64,000 nt of DNA from Micromonospora narathiwatensis. GTDB lineage: Bacteria; Actinomycetota; Actinomycetes; Mycobacteriales; Micromonosporaceae. The DNA is taken from the NCBI RefSeq assembly GCF_900089605.1, contig NZ_LT594324.1:3410001-3474000 (forward strand). Reading direction: 5' to 3'. Shown one piece after another: positions 13,649 to 24,374 of this stretch. A program made the position numbers and the translations under genes. How positions within the stretch are numbered: the first letter of the stretch is position 1; the number at the start of each line of letters is the position of its first letter. The notes under the pieces are model-generated. The model saw only the letters and a program-made list of their open reading frames with translations. It had not been told where the DNA came from and searched no databases.

Positions 13649-13840
13649 ATGCGGCGACGGATGCGGTGGTGGAAGGTACTCGGGCTGGCCGGCCTCGCCG
13701 GCGTCGCGGCGACCGGGGTGGTGGTGGCCCGGGCGGAGCGGCGGCGCCGGGCGTACACCCCGGAAGAGATCCGGGACCGCCTGCGCGAGCGGCACGCCCG
13801 TGCCACCGGGCCCGCCGCCCCCACCGACGACCGGCCCTGA
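13649..13840 (+). CDS. Small single-pass membrane protein, 63 residues
   Basis: MRRRMRWWK is followed by a hydrophobic helix (about residues 10-27) and a charged cytoplasmic tail (EEIRDRLRERHARA). It resembles small conserved membrane proteins common in actinobacteria; function unknown. The open frame extends upstream, but that part is antisense to the papain-like gene, so the start at 13649 is chosen. Almost all third positions are G or C, which supports coding. Confidence 0.6.
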   Translation: MRRRMRWWKVLGLAGLAGVAATGVVVARAERRRRAYTPEEIRDRLRERHARATGPAAPTDDRP

Positions 13841-13852
13841 CCTGCCCGCGGC

Positions 13853-14230
13853 TCACCGGTCCGCGCGGCGCACCGCCTCGTCCAGGGCCTCAGGGGTACG
13901 ACCGACCAGCGCGCCGCCGTCGTCCAGCAGCAGGATCGGACGCTGAATCAGCTCCGGGTGCTCGACCATCGCGGTGATCCAGCGCGGCTCGGTCGCGTCG
14001 TCGCGCGGCCAGTCCGCCATGCCCAGGGCCGCCGCGGCCGGTTCGCCGGTACGGCAGATGTCCCAGGCCCGGGCGTCCAGCCGGCGCAGCACGTCGGTCA
14101 GCTCGACCGTGCTCGGCGGCTCCGCCAGGTACGCCCGCAGCCGGTAGGGCACTCGCGCCTCGTCCAGCGTCGCGCGGGCCCCGGCGCACTTCGAGCAGGA
14201 CGGGTTGTGCCAGATCTCCACCCGCAACAT
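13853..14230 (-). CDS. ArsC/Spx-family thioredoxin-fold protein (arsenate reductase-like)
   Basis: 125 residues. N-terminal IWHNPSCSKCAGAR carries the ArsC-family active-site Cys12 with a second Cys at 15, giving a CXXC not seen in classical glutaredoxin-dependent ArsC. The downstream QRPILL block holds the conserved Arg-Pro-Ile of the family. Members reduce arsenate or, as Spx/YffB-like proteins, have redox or unknown roles. No ars operon genes are near, so arsenate detoxification is unproven. ATG 14230 begins exactly at the conserved domain. Confidence 0.75.
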   Translation of the reverse strand: MLRVEIWHNPSCSKCAGARATLDEARVPYRLRAYLAEPPSTVELTDVLRRLDARAWDICRTGEPAAAALGMADWPRDDATEPRWITAMVEHPELIQRPILLLDDGGALVGRTPEALDEAVRRADR

Positions 14231-14302
14231 GTTGGCACACCGTACCGACTCTCTCCTGTGGACGGCCGACCGGATCGCGCCGCCACCACGTAACATGGGC
14301 GG

Positions 14303-15025
14303 ATGGTGAGCCCGTTCTGGGAGTCCCCCTTCGTCCTGTCCCCGCCGTCGGCGCCGGTCGAGCGGCACGGGCACGTGGACCTGCATCTGCCGGCGGGAGC
14401 CGGCCCGCGCCCGGCGGTCGTGCTGGTGCACGGCGTCCCGCTGCCACCCGAGGCGCCCGACCCGCGCGACTGGCTGCTCTACCGCGGCTACGGCGCACTC
14501 CTGGCCGAGCAGGGCGTGGTGGCCGCCGTACCCGCCCATCCCCTGCACAACCCGGCCGATCTGTCGGTCGCGGCCGAGCAGGTGAGCCAGGCCGTGGATC
14601 TGGTCCGGGCCGATCCCCGGGTGGACCCCGACCGGCTGGTCCTGTGGTTCTTCTCCGGCGGCGGGCTGCTGCTGGCCGACTGGCTGCGCCGGCCGCCGTC
14701 CTGGCTACGCGGCCTGGCGGCCACGTACCCGCTGCTCGCGCCGCTGCCCGGATGGCAGGTGGACGACCGGTTCCGGCCGGTCGAGGCGCTGGGCGCCGCC
14801 GAGATCCCGCCCCTGGTGCTGACCCGTGCCGGGCTGGACCGGCCGGAGATCCTCGGTCCCACCGAGGAGTTCCTCGCCACCGCGGCCCGTCCGGGTTCGG
14901 CCGTGCGCCTGGTGGACGTACCGGATGGTCGGCACGGATTCGACGCCCTCGACCACACCGACCAGTCCCGGGACGCGGTACGCGCCGGCCGCGACGCCGT
15001 CCTCGACCTCCTGGCCGCCCGCTGA
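14303..15025 (+). CDS. Alpha/beta-hydrolase (dienelactone-hydrolase/prolyl-oligopeptidase-like)
   Basis: 240 residues, cytoplasmic. Strand beta3 and oxyanion region VVLVHGVPLP, nucleophile elbow WFFSGGG (Ser in place of the usual G-x-S-x-G context), acid in LTRAGLDRPE and catalytic His in DGRHGFD. Substrate cannot be deduced. It diverges from the ArsC-like gene, separated by 72 bp. Confidence 0.75.
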   Translation: MVSPFWESPFVLSPPSAPVERHGHVDLHLPAGAGPRPAVVLVHGVPLPPEAPDPRDWLLYRGYGALLAEQGVVAAVPAHPLHNPADLSVAAEQVSQAVDLVRADPRVDPDRLVLWFFSGGGLLLADWLRRPPSWLRGLAATYPLLAPLPGWQVDDRFRPVEALGAAEIPPLVLTRAGLDRPEILGPTEEFLATAARPGSAVRLVDVPDGRHGFDALDHTDQSRDAVRAGRDAVLDLLAAR

Positions 15026-15078
15026 CCACCCCCTGATCCGCCCGCCCGCCGGCGGGGCTTCACGATCCGCGCCGGATC

Positions 15079-15122
15079 GGGGAGGTTGCTGCCTCCGCGC
15101 GCCTGGTAGCAGCAACCTCCCC
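15079..15122. repeat. Palindromic REP-like element, copy 1
   Basis: A perfect 14-bp inverted repeat (GGGGAGGTTGCTGC ... GCAGCAACCTCCCC). It aligns with 16319-16364 on the far side of the C39-like gene, including the GCCTCC that begins the loop, so the two are related dispersed elements rather than unrelated terminators. Confidence 0.55.
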
Positions 15123-15289
15123 GAACGTGTGCGGACCTTGGCAGGCGACCGTGGCGGCCCCACCGCTCCCGGGGCGTCACATGCGCTGCTTGGGCGGAAT
15201 GTCCGGTCCCGCGTTCGGGCGGCGTGGCCGGACTCCGGCGGTGGGCGGTTTGCGCCCTGCTGTCGCGTGACCGGGGCCACCCCCGGGGC

Positions 15290-15315
15290 GGAATCATGCC
15301 CGGGCCCGGGTCGTT
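15290..15315 (+). promoter_or_regulatory. ECF/SigR-type promoter match P1
   Basis: GGAAT (15290-15294), an 18-nt spacer and GTT (15313-15315), matching the GGAAT-N18/19-GTT pattern known for SigR-like ECF sigma factors. It is the furthest of three such matches upstream of the C39-like gene. Confidence 0.45.
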
Positions 15316-15369
15316 GAACATGGCAGACCGCGTGGCAGAGCCAGCCCGCCCGGCCGGCCGAGCCCGGTC

Positions 15370-15395
15370 GGAATGACCGGCCACCCCCGGTCGTT
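15370..15395 (+). promoter_or_regulatory. ECF/SigR-type promoter match P2
   Basis: GGAAT (15370-15374), 18-nt spacer, GTTAC from 15393. Spacer and flanks (CCACCCCCGGTCGTTACA) are repeated almost exactly 104 bp downstream in P3. Confidence 0.55.
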
Positions 15396-15473
15396 ACACC
15401 CCCGGGACCATGCCCGCCGGCCCACCGCTCAGATGACCCGGGACCGCGACAGTCCCGAGCCGGTGAGGCCGTG

Positions 15474-15499
15474 GGAATCACCGCCCACCCCCGGTCGTT
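15474..15499 (+). promoter_or_regulatory. ECF/SigR-type promoter match P3, nearest the gene
   Basis: GGAAT (15474-15478), 18-nt spacer, GTTAC from 15497. This would start transcription near 15506 and leave a 5' leader of about 120 nt before ATG 15630. Confidence 0.55.
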
Positions 15500-15629
15500 A
15501 CATCCCCGGGCCGCCCGAGCAGGTCACCCCGATCGCCGGGCCCCGAACCTCAAGACTTCCCCCCTCGCGGCATCCACCGCACCCCCCATTGCGGGCTGCC
15601 GCGTATCCCCCGAACAGGAAGGCTTCATC

Positions 15630-16247
15630 ATGCGTACCGACATCCTGCGCAAGACCGTCCTGACCGCTGCTGGCGTCGCCGCCACCGCCGGTGGCATCGC
15701 CGGCCCCGCCGTCGCCGCCCACGCCGCCGACAACAAGCCCGCCCAGCGCGAACTCAACGTCCGCTACGAGGCCCAGCCCAACTTCTACTACTGCGGCCCC
15801 GCCGCCACCCGCAACGCCCTCTCCGTCCAAGGCAAGGACATCAACGTCGACGCCATGGCCAAGGAAATGGGCACCACCGAGAACGGCACCAACAGCATCA
15901 ACGACATCACCCCCGTCCTGAACAAGGAAACCGGCAAGGACGCCTACCACTCGGTCGAAATCAAGAACAACAAGGCCGACACCAAGCAGACCGACACCCT
16001 GCGCACCGACATCGTCCACGCCGTGAACGACGGCCGCGCCGTAGTCGCCAACATCGCCGGCACCGCCACCGACACCGACGGCAACACCCACTCCTTCGAA
16101 GGCGGCCACTACATCAGCGTCGTCGGCTACCACAACGACGGCAAGACCGTCACCATCGCCGACTCCGCCAACCCCAACACCGCCTCCTACCAGATCAGCG
16201 TCGACAACCTCGCCAACTGGATCGCCACCCGCGGCTACTCCGCCTGA
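15630..16247 (+). CDS. Secreted C39-like (papain-fold) protein
   Basis: 205 residues with a signal peptide ending near AHA-AD (about residue 33). The mature protein is a peptidase C39-like domain: Cys55 in FYYCGPAATRNAL, His160 in GGHYISVVGYH and Asp178 in IADSANP, the expected Cys-His-Asp triad order. It probably acts outside the cell as a cysteine peptidase or amidase; the substrate is unknown and there is no adjacent transporter or precursor peptide, so bacteriocin leader removal is unlikely. ATG 15630 follows GGAAGG. Pro, Ala and Thr codons almost all end in C, unlike most genes in the window. It is preceded by three ECF-type promoter matches and followed by a strong terminator. Confidence 0.82.
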   Translation: MRTDILRKTVLTAAGVAATAGGIAGPAVAAHAADNKPAQRELNVRYEAQPNFYYCGPAATRNALSVQGKDINVDAMAKEMGTTENGTNSINDITPVLNKETGKDAYHSVEIKNNKADTKQTDTLRTDIVHAVNDGRAVVANIAGTATDTDGNTHSFEGGHYISVVGYHNDGKTVTIADSANPNTASYQISVDNLANWIATRGYSA

Positions 16248-16262
16248 TCCAACAAGCGACAC

Positions 16263-16301
16263 ACGAAAGGGCCGGCCCCCACCCGGGGCCGGCCCTTTCG
16301 T
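16263..16301 (+). terminator. Strong terminator after C39-like gene
   Basis: A perfect 17-bp stem (16263-16279 with 16285-16301) 15 nt after the stop codon. Confidence 0.82.
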
Positions 16302-16318
16302 CATCCCCACAGCAACTT

Positions 16319-16364
16319 CGGAGATGTTGCCGCCTCCCGGCACCGGGACACAGCAACATCCCCG
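16319..16364. repeat. Palindromic REP-like element, copy 2
   Basis: Inverted repeat CGGAGATGTTGC ... GCAACATCCCCG with one mismatch, loop starting with CGCCTCC. It is homologous to 15079-15122 and placed after the terminator of the C39-like gene, between two convergent genes. Confidence 0.5.
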
Positions 16365-16406
16365 AAAAGGGAGCGGATCTCGGTCCGCGTCAGGACGCCG
16401 GCGCGG

Positions 16407-17063
16407 TCAGCGATCGCTGCCGGCGCGTACCGGCTCGGACTCGGCGGCCGTCTCGGCCGACGCCAGCCGGTGGGCCCGACGGCGCAGCCACCAGGTGCTG
16501 GCGAGGCCGGCGATGATCGCGACGGCCAGGCCGGCCCAGGACAGGTCCTTGAGCCAGCGCTCAGCCGCCCGGCCCACGGTGAACAGCAGGTAGGTGGTGC
16601 CGAAGGCCCAGACCAGGCCGCCGGCCGCGTTCGCCAGCAGGAACCGTCGGTAGGGCACGTGCAGCGCGCCCGCGAGGGGCCCGGCCAGGATCCGCAGCAG
16701 CGCCACGAAGCGGCCGAAGAAGACGGCCCAGACGCCGTACCGGGCGAAGCTCTCCTCGGCGTGGGCGATCTGCGCCGGACCGAGGTGCCGGGGGAAGCGC
16801 CGGCCCAGCCGGGCGAGCAGCGGGCGTCCGCCGCGCCGCCCCACGGCGTACCCGATGGAGTCGCCGACGATGGCGCCGAGCGCCGCGGCGGTGGCCACCC
16901 ACTCGGGTTGGACCACGCCGGCGGCGGCGAGCAGCGCGGAACTGACCAGGACGATCTCGCCGGGCAGCGGTACGCCCATGCTCTCCACGCCGATCACGCC
17001 GGCGACGATCAGGTAGACCACGCCCGGGGGGAGCGCGGAAAGCCAGTGCTGGACGTCGACCAC
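16407..17063 (-). CDS. DedA-family membrane protein
   Basis: 218 residues with several hydrophobic helices and the DedA/VTT signature: GVPLPGEIVLVSSALLAA, then GDSIGYAVGRRGGR and the GRFVALLRILAGPLAGALHVPYRRFLLANAAGGLVWA block. DedA proteins act in the cytoplasmic membrane in lipid scrambling (undecaprenyl phosphate or phospholipid recycling) and proton-linked homeostasis. GTG 17063 is chosen because GGAAGG lies seven bases before it; GTG 17069 is possible. It diverges from acnA. Confidence 0.85.
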   Translation of the reverse strand: MVDVQHWLSALPPGVVYLIVAGVIGVESMGVPLPGEIVLVSSALLAAAGVVQPEWVATAAALGAIVGDSIGYAVGRRGGRPLLARLGRRFPRHLGPAQIAHAEESFARYGVWAVFFGRFVALLRILAGPLAGALHVPYRRFLLANAAGGLVWAFGTTYLLFTVGRAAERWLKDLSWAGLAVAIIAGLASTWWLRRRAHRLASAETAAESEPVRAGSDR

Positions 17064-17122
17064 CGCCACCCCTTCCGGTTCGACCTCGAACCCTACCTCC
17101 GGTCCGACGGTACGGGGGCCTC

Positions 17123-17197
17123 TCAGCTTGCGGCCACCCGACCGGACCCCCGTCGCTCGGCACCGCGTGGGCCGGCGGACGGAACGTGTTGGATCAT
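17123..17197 (-). CDS. Possible 24-codon leader peptide upstream of dedA
   Basis: ATG 17197, preceded on the minus strand by a very strong GAGGAGG ribosome-binding site seven bases away, opens a 24-codon frame (MIQHVPSAGPRGAER...) ending at TGA 17123, 60 nt before the dedA start. It contains no obvious run of regulatory codons. It may be a translated upstream ORF or a chance ribosome-binding site. Confidence 0.3.
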   Translation of the reverse strand: MIQHVPSAGPRGAERRGSGRVAAS

Positions 17198-17232
17198 GGT
17201 GGCACCTCCTCGTCCCGAACGCTGGCACGAGG

Positions 17233-17261
17233 TTGCATGGATAGCAAGACGGACGTACGGT
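17233..17261 (+). promoter_or_regulatory. acnA promoter (vegetative sigma type)
   Basis: -35 TTGCAT (17233-17238), 17-bp spacer, -10 TACGGT (17256-17261). The predicted transcript has a leader of about 100 nt before GTG 17371. The -10 box is inside the operator-like sequence described in the next entry. Confidence 0.55.
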
Positions 17262-17263
17262 TT
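17246..17263 (+). promoter_or_regulatory. Candidate AcnR operator over the acnA -10 box
   Basis: AAGACGGACGTACGGTTT matches AAGCCGTACGTACGGTTT at 32074-32091, upstream of the TetR gene at 32125, in 16 of 18 positions. No other occurrence was noticed. A bound TetR dimer here would block the -10 box. Confidence 0.6.
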
Positions 17264-17370
17264 TGTTGAACGAGAATCGGCGGTAAGTGTTGCCTAACCC
17301 GGGCGACCTTCCGACCGGTGCGACAGACTGCTCAGGACTACTCACGGTCGCTGGTGTGAAGGAGTACGAC

Positions 17371-20211
<2,841 letters not shown>

Positions 20212-20221
20212 CCTCGCACAC

Positions 20222-20263
20222 CGAAAGGCCCCCTTCCCGCTCTCGGCGGGAAGGGGGCCTTCG
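20222..20263. terminator. Bidirectional terminator between acnA and the conservon GTPase
   Basis: About 17-bp stem (GAAAGGCCCCCTTCCCGC with GCGGGAAGGGGGCCTTC) between the convergent acnA and cvnD stops. Confidence 0.82.
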
Positions 20264-20308
20264 CGTTCACGGCGTCCGAGCGCCCGCGTCGCCGGCGAGC
20301 CGCCCGGC

Positions 20309-20914
20309 TCAGTCGGCGGTGCGGCGGCGCTCCTCGCGCAGCTTCATGGCGTGCTCCAGCAGCGTGATCAGGACCTCCTTGGCCGACTCCCGCTGCCGCG
20401 CGTCGCAGAGCACCACCGGTACGCCCGGGTCGAGGTTGAGCGCCGTCTGCACCTCGTCGAGCCGGTACTTCTTGGCGCCCTCGAAGCAGTTCACCGCCAC
20501 CACGAACGGCGTGCCCCGCTCCTCGAAGTAGTCGATCGACGGGAAGCAGTCGGCCAGCCGGCGGGTGTCGGCGAGCACCACCGCGCCGAGCGCGCCGAGC
20601 GACAGCTCGTCCCAGACGAACCAGAAGCGGTCCTGGCCCGGGGTGCCGAACAGGTAGAGCACCAGGTCGTCGCTGATGGTGATGCGGCCGAAGTCCATCG
20701 CCACGGTGGTGGTCTTCTTCCCCTCCACCCCGGAGAGGTCGTCGATGCCGATCCCGGTCTCGGTCAGCACCTCCTCGGTCCGCAGCGGGCGCGTCTCGCT
20801 CACCGCGCCGACCATGGTGGTCTTGCCGACGCCGAAACCGCCGGCGATCAGGATCTTGATCGCGGTGGGCAGGGGGGCCGCTCCCGCCGGCCGCTCAGAG
20901 CGCCCGTAGTCCAT
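20309..20914 (-). CDS. cvnD: Conservon Ras-like GTPase (CvnD)
   Basis: A 201-residue small GTPase, last gene of the conservon. P-loop GGFGVGKTT (residues 25-33); G3 region FGTPGQDRF; the base-recognition loop reads VNCFEG in place of NKxD, as is usual in this family. In conservons the GTPase interacts with the roadblock protein and the histidine-kinase-like membrane protein to form a membrane signalling complex resembling eukaryotic G-protein systems. Its start overlaps the upstream DUF742 gene by 20 bp. Confidence 0.92.
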   Translation of the reverse strand: MDYGRSERPAGAAPLPTAIKILIAGGFGVGKTTMVGAVSETRPLRTEEVLTETGIGIDDLSGVEGKKTTTVAMDFGRITISDDLVLYLFGTPGQDRFWFVWDELSLGALGAVVLADTRRLADCFPSIDYFEERGTPFVVAVNCFEGAKKYRLDEVQTALNLDPGVPVVLCDARQRESAKEVLITLLEHAMKLREERRRTAD

Positions 20915-21284
20915 TGATTACCGCCTCGAAAACGCTGTCGTCGGGAAGGCCGGCGGGGGTTGCGCGCGGCTCACGGACCTGCACCAGGTGACGGGCCACC
21001 AGATCACCGAGGAGGACCCGGACGGTGCCCACCGGCAGGTCCAGGTGGGCGGCGATCTCGGCCACGGACTGCATCCGCTGGCAGAGGCCGACGATCGCCA
21101 TGTGTTCCGGGCCCAGCCCGGACTCCGCGCCCACGTCCGGCCGAGTCGCGGTGACCAGGGAGATCAGGTCGAAGGTGCCGGTGACCGGACGGGCCCGGCC
21201 GCCGGTCACCGCGTAGGGGCGCACCACGGGACCCGCGTGGTCGTCCACCCACTCCTGCTCGGCGGACTCCGCCTGGCCGGTCAT
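20895..21284 (-). CDS. cvnC: Conservon DUF742 protein (CvnC)
   Basis: 129 residues with PVVRPYAVTGGRARP, then a winged-helix-like segment (QSVAEIAAHLDLPVGTVRVLLGDLVARHLVQV) and a terminal [11 protein letters not shown], the signature of DUF742. Family members are always in conservons and are thought to link the roadblock protein and GTPase. Overlaps cvnB by 4 bp. Confidence 0.92.
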   Translation of the reverse strand: MTGQAESAEQEWVDDHAGPVVRPYAVTGGRARPVTGTFDLISLVTATRPDVGAESGLGPEHMAIVGLCQRMQSVAEIAAHLDLPVGTVRVLLGDLVARHLVQVREPRATPAGLPDDSVFEAVINGLRAL

Positions 21285-21706
21285 CGTGCCGGGTTCTCGC
21301 CGGCGGATGCCTCACGGGTCGGCGAGGCGACGAACCGGCCGACGCGGGTCACCAGCATCGCCATCTCGTACGCGATCAGGCCGACGTCGGCGTCCTCGGA
21401 GGCCAGCACGGCCAGGCAGGCGTTGCGCCCGGCCGCGGTGACGAAGAGGAACGAGGACTGCATCTCGATGATGGTCTGCTGCACCTGGCCACCACCGAAC
21501 CGCTTGCCCGCGCCCCGGGCCAGGCTCTGGATGCCCGCCGCCATCGCCGCCAGGTGCTCGCCGTCGTCCCGGCTCAGCCCCCGCGACGAGGCCATCAGCA
21601 GGCCGTCGGTGGACAGCGCCACGGCGTGTTCCGCCTGCTTGACCCGGCCGACCAGGTCATCCAGCAACCACGTCAGGTCCGCGCTCGAAGCCGTCTTCTG
21701 GGCCAC
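21281..21706 (-). CDS. cvnB: Conservon roadblock/LC7-domain protein (CvnB)
   Basis: 141 residues. One roadblock/LC7 domain (LTWLLDDLVGRVKQAEHAVALSTDGLLMASS ... FLFVTAAGRNACLAVLA), a dimerising fold that regulates GTPases and binds the kinase-like partner. The frame runs further upstream, but GTG 21706 is chosen because the conserved domain begins a few residues later. 67 bp separate it from cvnA. Confidence 0.9.
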   Translation of the reverse strand: MAQKTASSADLTWLLDDLVGRVKQAEHAVALSTDGLLMASSRGLSRDDGEHLAAMAAGIQSLARGAGKRFGGGQVQQTIIEMQSSFLFVTAAGRNACLAVLASEDADVGLIAYEMAMLVTRVGRFVASPTREASAGENPAR

Positions 21707-21773
21707 TCGTCGTCCTCTTCTCCCCGGCTGGTGTCGCCGTACTCGTCTGGGATCCGCCGCCACGGCGTCTCCC

Positions 21774-24263
21774 TCAGATCGCCTGCCCGTCCCCCGGGTC
21801 CGGCTCCTCGCCGGCCCCGTGCGCCCCGCCGAGCAGCCGCGCGGCATCGGTCCGGCCGCGTCGGGTACCGCTCTGGTAGGAGCTCATCATCCGGCGCACC
21901 TGCTCCGGCGGTCGCACCGCTTCGTCGTCCTGGTCATCGTCCGGGGTGGACGGATCCTGCCGCAGCTCCGGCGCGAGGCTCGCCTGGCGTACCCGGACCG
22001 GCAGGCCGACGTCGGACCGCGTCGCTCCGGCGGCGGCCGTCGGCCCGTCACCCGCCGCGTCCGCGTCCGCCGGCGCGTCCACCGTGGTCAGGCCCGCGGG
22101 CGCGGCCGGCCCGTCGGCCGCCGACTGCCGCCTGCGGGTACGCGCCGGCAGCCCGGACGGGGTGAGCGCGGGCGCCTCGGCGCCGACCGGCGCCGGCAGC
22201 GGCTCCGTCACGGTGTCCCCCGGCACCGGCGTGGTGGGGTCGGCGAGGGCCACCGGGGCGGTCGCCCGCTCGACGGCCGGCGCGGACGACCCGCCCTCCG
22301 GCGCGCCGTGCCCCGCCGGCACGTCCCGGTCCGACGCGGTCCCGGTGCCCGCCCGGAAGCCGCCCGAGGTGCTGGCGTCCGGTCCGTCGGCGGTCACCAG
22401 GTCGAGCGGGATCATCACCACGGCCGTCGTGCCGCCGTACGCGGACTCCTTGAGCTGCACCTTCACGCCGTGCCGCTCGGTGAGCCGGCTGACCACGTAC
22501 AGGCCGAGACGGGCGGCGTTGGCCAGGTTCAGTTCGGACCGGTCGACGATCCGGTGGTTCGCGGCGGCCAGATCCTCCCCGGTCATGCCCAGCCCGCGGT
22601 CCTCGATCTCGATGGCGAAACCGTTCGCCACCATCTGGCCGCGTACCTCGACGGTGGTGTGCGGGGGCGAGAAGGAGAGGCCGTTCTCGATCAGCTCGGC
22701 CAGCAGGTGGATGACGTCGCCGACGGCCCGGCCGGTCAGCGACACCGGCCCGATCGGCAGCACGTTCACCCGGGTGTAGTCCTCGACCTCGGCCACCGCG
22801 CCGCGGATGACGTCCACCATCGGCACGTTGCGCCGCCAGGACCGCCCGGGGGTGGATCCGGAGAGGACGATCAGGTTCTCGGCGTTGCGCCGCATCCGGG
22901 TCGCCAGGTGGTCGACGCGGAACAGGTCCTCCAGTTCCTCGGCGTCGTGCTCCCGGCGCTCCATCGCGTCGAGCAGGGTGAGCTGGCGGTGGACCAGCGC
23001 CTGGGTGCGCCGGGCCAGGCTGAGGAAGACCTCGCGGACGTTGCGGCGCAGCTCGGCCTGCTCGACGGCGGTCCGGATGGCGGTCTCCTGCACGACGTTG
23101 AACGCCTTGCCGACCTGCCCGATCTCGTCGTCGCCGAACTCGAGTGGGGGCGCCTCCCGCGCGACGTCGACCTCGTCGCCTCGGCCGAGCCGCTCCACCA
23201 CACCGGGCAGTCGCTCGTTGGCCAGCCGGAACGCCGCCTCGCGCAGCCGTTCGAGCTGCCGGATGAGCGCACGGGCGGTGCTGATCGACACCACGACGGA
23301 GGCGATGACGGCGAGCAGACCGAGGCCGGCCGCGAGCACCACCCGGACGATGACGCCGATGGCGACCGGGGTCGCCCGGGACACGATGTCCTTGCCGCCG
23401 GCCAGGATGACCCCGCGCAGGTCCTCCATCGCCTGCTCGACGGCGGCCTGCCAGGCCGGTGCCGACACGGGCGGCCGGACGTCGCTGCCCTTGGCGGTCA
23501 GGATCCGGTCCTGCAGGGTGCGCAGTTGCTGGAACGAGGCACCGTCGATCATCGCCTGGTAACGGTCGCGGTCGCTCGGCGCCAGGGACTGCGCCGTCCG
23601 GTCCGCGAGGTACCACTGCGCACCGACCAGTCGGGAGAAGGTCGTCTGCTCGGCCACTGTCATCCGGTTGGCCGCCAGGACGCCCGTCAACAGCGCGTCC
23701 TGCTGCGACAGCAGCTCCCGGGCGCGGTTGAGGTCGATCAGGGCGGTGGTGTCGCGGGCGATCTCCTTGTCGTCGAGACCGCCGAGCGCGTCGAAGACGT
23801 CGAAGATGCCGTCGACCGCGTCGTTGTACGCGGCCAGCGTCGCGGCCCGGTCGATCGTCTTGCGTCCCACCTCGGCCCGTACGCCACCGAGCTGTTCGAC
23901 CTTCCGCCGCAGCTCGGCGATCCGCCGCACGAGCTGGTCGCTCGCCGGCAGCTCGGCACGCCAGTCCTGGGCGGACTTCCACAGGGTCGCGGCGGTCTCG
24001 TCGGTCCGCCGCTGCTGCGCGACCAACTCCTCGAGCTGACCCGGGTCGGACTGTCCGAGGTAGGACAGCGACAACCGGCGTTCGTCCTGTAGCTGCAACA
24101 GCAGCGGGTCACTCGGCTCGAAGACCCGGGCGTTGAGCGTCTGGACGCCCAGCAGGTTGAAGCCATCCCGTACGGTCACCCACGCCGCGAACGCCCACAG
24201 GGCGAACAGCGACATGAGCAGTGCGACGATCTTCGTACGGATATTCGTACTGCGGGAACCCAT
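21774..24263 (-). CDS. cvnA: Conservon sensor: nitrate/nitrite-sensing-type domain, HAMP, histidine-kinase-like ATPase (CvnA)
   Basis: A membrane protein of about 829 residues. One N-terminal transmembrane helix (about 10-32) precedes an extracellular all-helical NIT-like sensor domain (about 40-310). A second transmembrane helix (about 325-345) is followed by HAMP and a helical region, then a GHKL ATPase (HLLAELIENGLSFSPP N box, DRGLGM G1 box, GLYVVSRLTERHG G2 region). A long Pro/Ala/Asp-rich tail (about 670-829) ends the protein. No canonical phospho-acceptor H-box is obvious, as in other CvnA proteins. It heads the conservon, 111 bp downstream of the diterpene cyclase gene on the same strand, so read-through from the terpenoid operon is possible. 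Confidence 0.9.
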   Translation of the reverse strand: MGSRSTNIRTKIVALLMSLFALWAFAAWVTVRDGFNLLGVQTLNARVFEPSDPLLLQLQDERRLSLSYLGQSDPGQLEELVAQQRRTDETAATLWKSAQDWRAELPASDQLVRRIAELRRKVEQLGGVRAEVGRKTIDRAATLAAYNDAVDGIFDVFDALGGLDDKEIARDTTALIDLNRARELLSQQDALLTGVLAANRMTVAEQTTFSRLVGAQWYLADRTAQSLAPSDRDRYQAMIDGASFQQLRTLQDRILTAKGSDVRPPVSAPAWQAAVEQAMEDLRGVILAGGKDIVSRATPVAIGVIVRVVLAAGLGLLAVIASVVVSISTARALIRQLERLREAAFRLANERLPGVVERLGRGDEVDVAREAPPLEFGDDEIGQVGKAFNVVQETAIRTAVEQAELRRNVREVFLSLARRTQALVHRQLTLLDAMERREHDAEELEDLFRVDHLATRMRRNAENLIVLSGSTPGRSWRRNVPMVDVIRGAVAEVEDYTRVNVLPIGPVSLTGRAVGDVIHLLAELIENGLSFSPPHTTVEVRGQMVANGFAIEIEDRGLGMTGEDLAAANHRIVDRSELNLANAARLGLYVVSRLTERHGVKVQLKESAYGGTTAVVMIPLDLVTADGPDASTSGGFRAGTGTASDRDVPAGHGAPEGGSSAPAVERATAPVALADPTTPVPGDTVTEPLPAPVGAEAPALTPSGLPARTRRRQSAADGPAAPAGLTTVDAPADADAAGDGPTAAAGATRSDVGLPVRVRQASLAPELRQDPSTPDDDQDDEAVRPPEQVRRMMSSYQSGTRRGRTDAARLLGGAHGAGEEPDPGDGQAI

Positions 24264-24374
24264 CACAACTTCCTGGCCGGGTGTTCGGTCACGTGCCCGA
24301 AATCGAGTCGTCGGCGATCCGATCGACTCCGGCGCACGCTAGCAGCGTCCCGAACTTCACTCAAGCGATCCTGA

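Larger units (their letters stand above)
15026..15629. other. 604-bp gene-free region upstream of the C39-like gene
   Basis: No convincing gene. It holds a palindrome (15079-15122), a smaller inverted repeat just before it (CGATCC/GGATCG, about 15063-15079), and three matches to an ECF-type promoter (see separate entries). Open frames here lack codon structure or homology. Confidence 0.6.

Noticed and set aside
15190..15225. A fourth ECF-type promoter at the GGAAT near 15198
   Set aside because: The position 18 bases downstream is not GTT, so the pattern fails.
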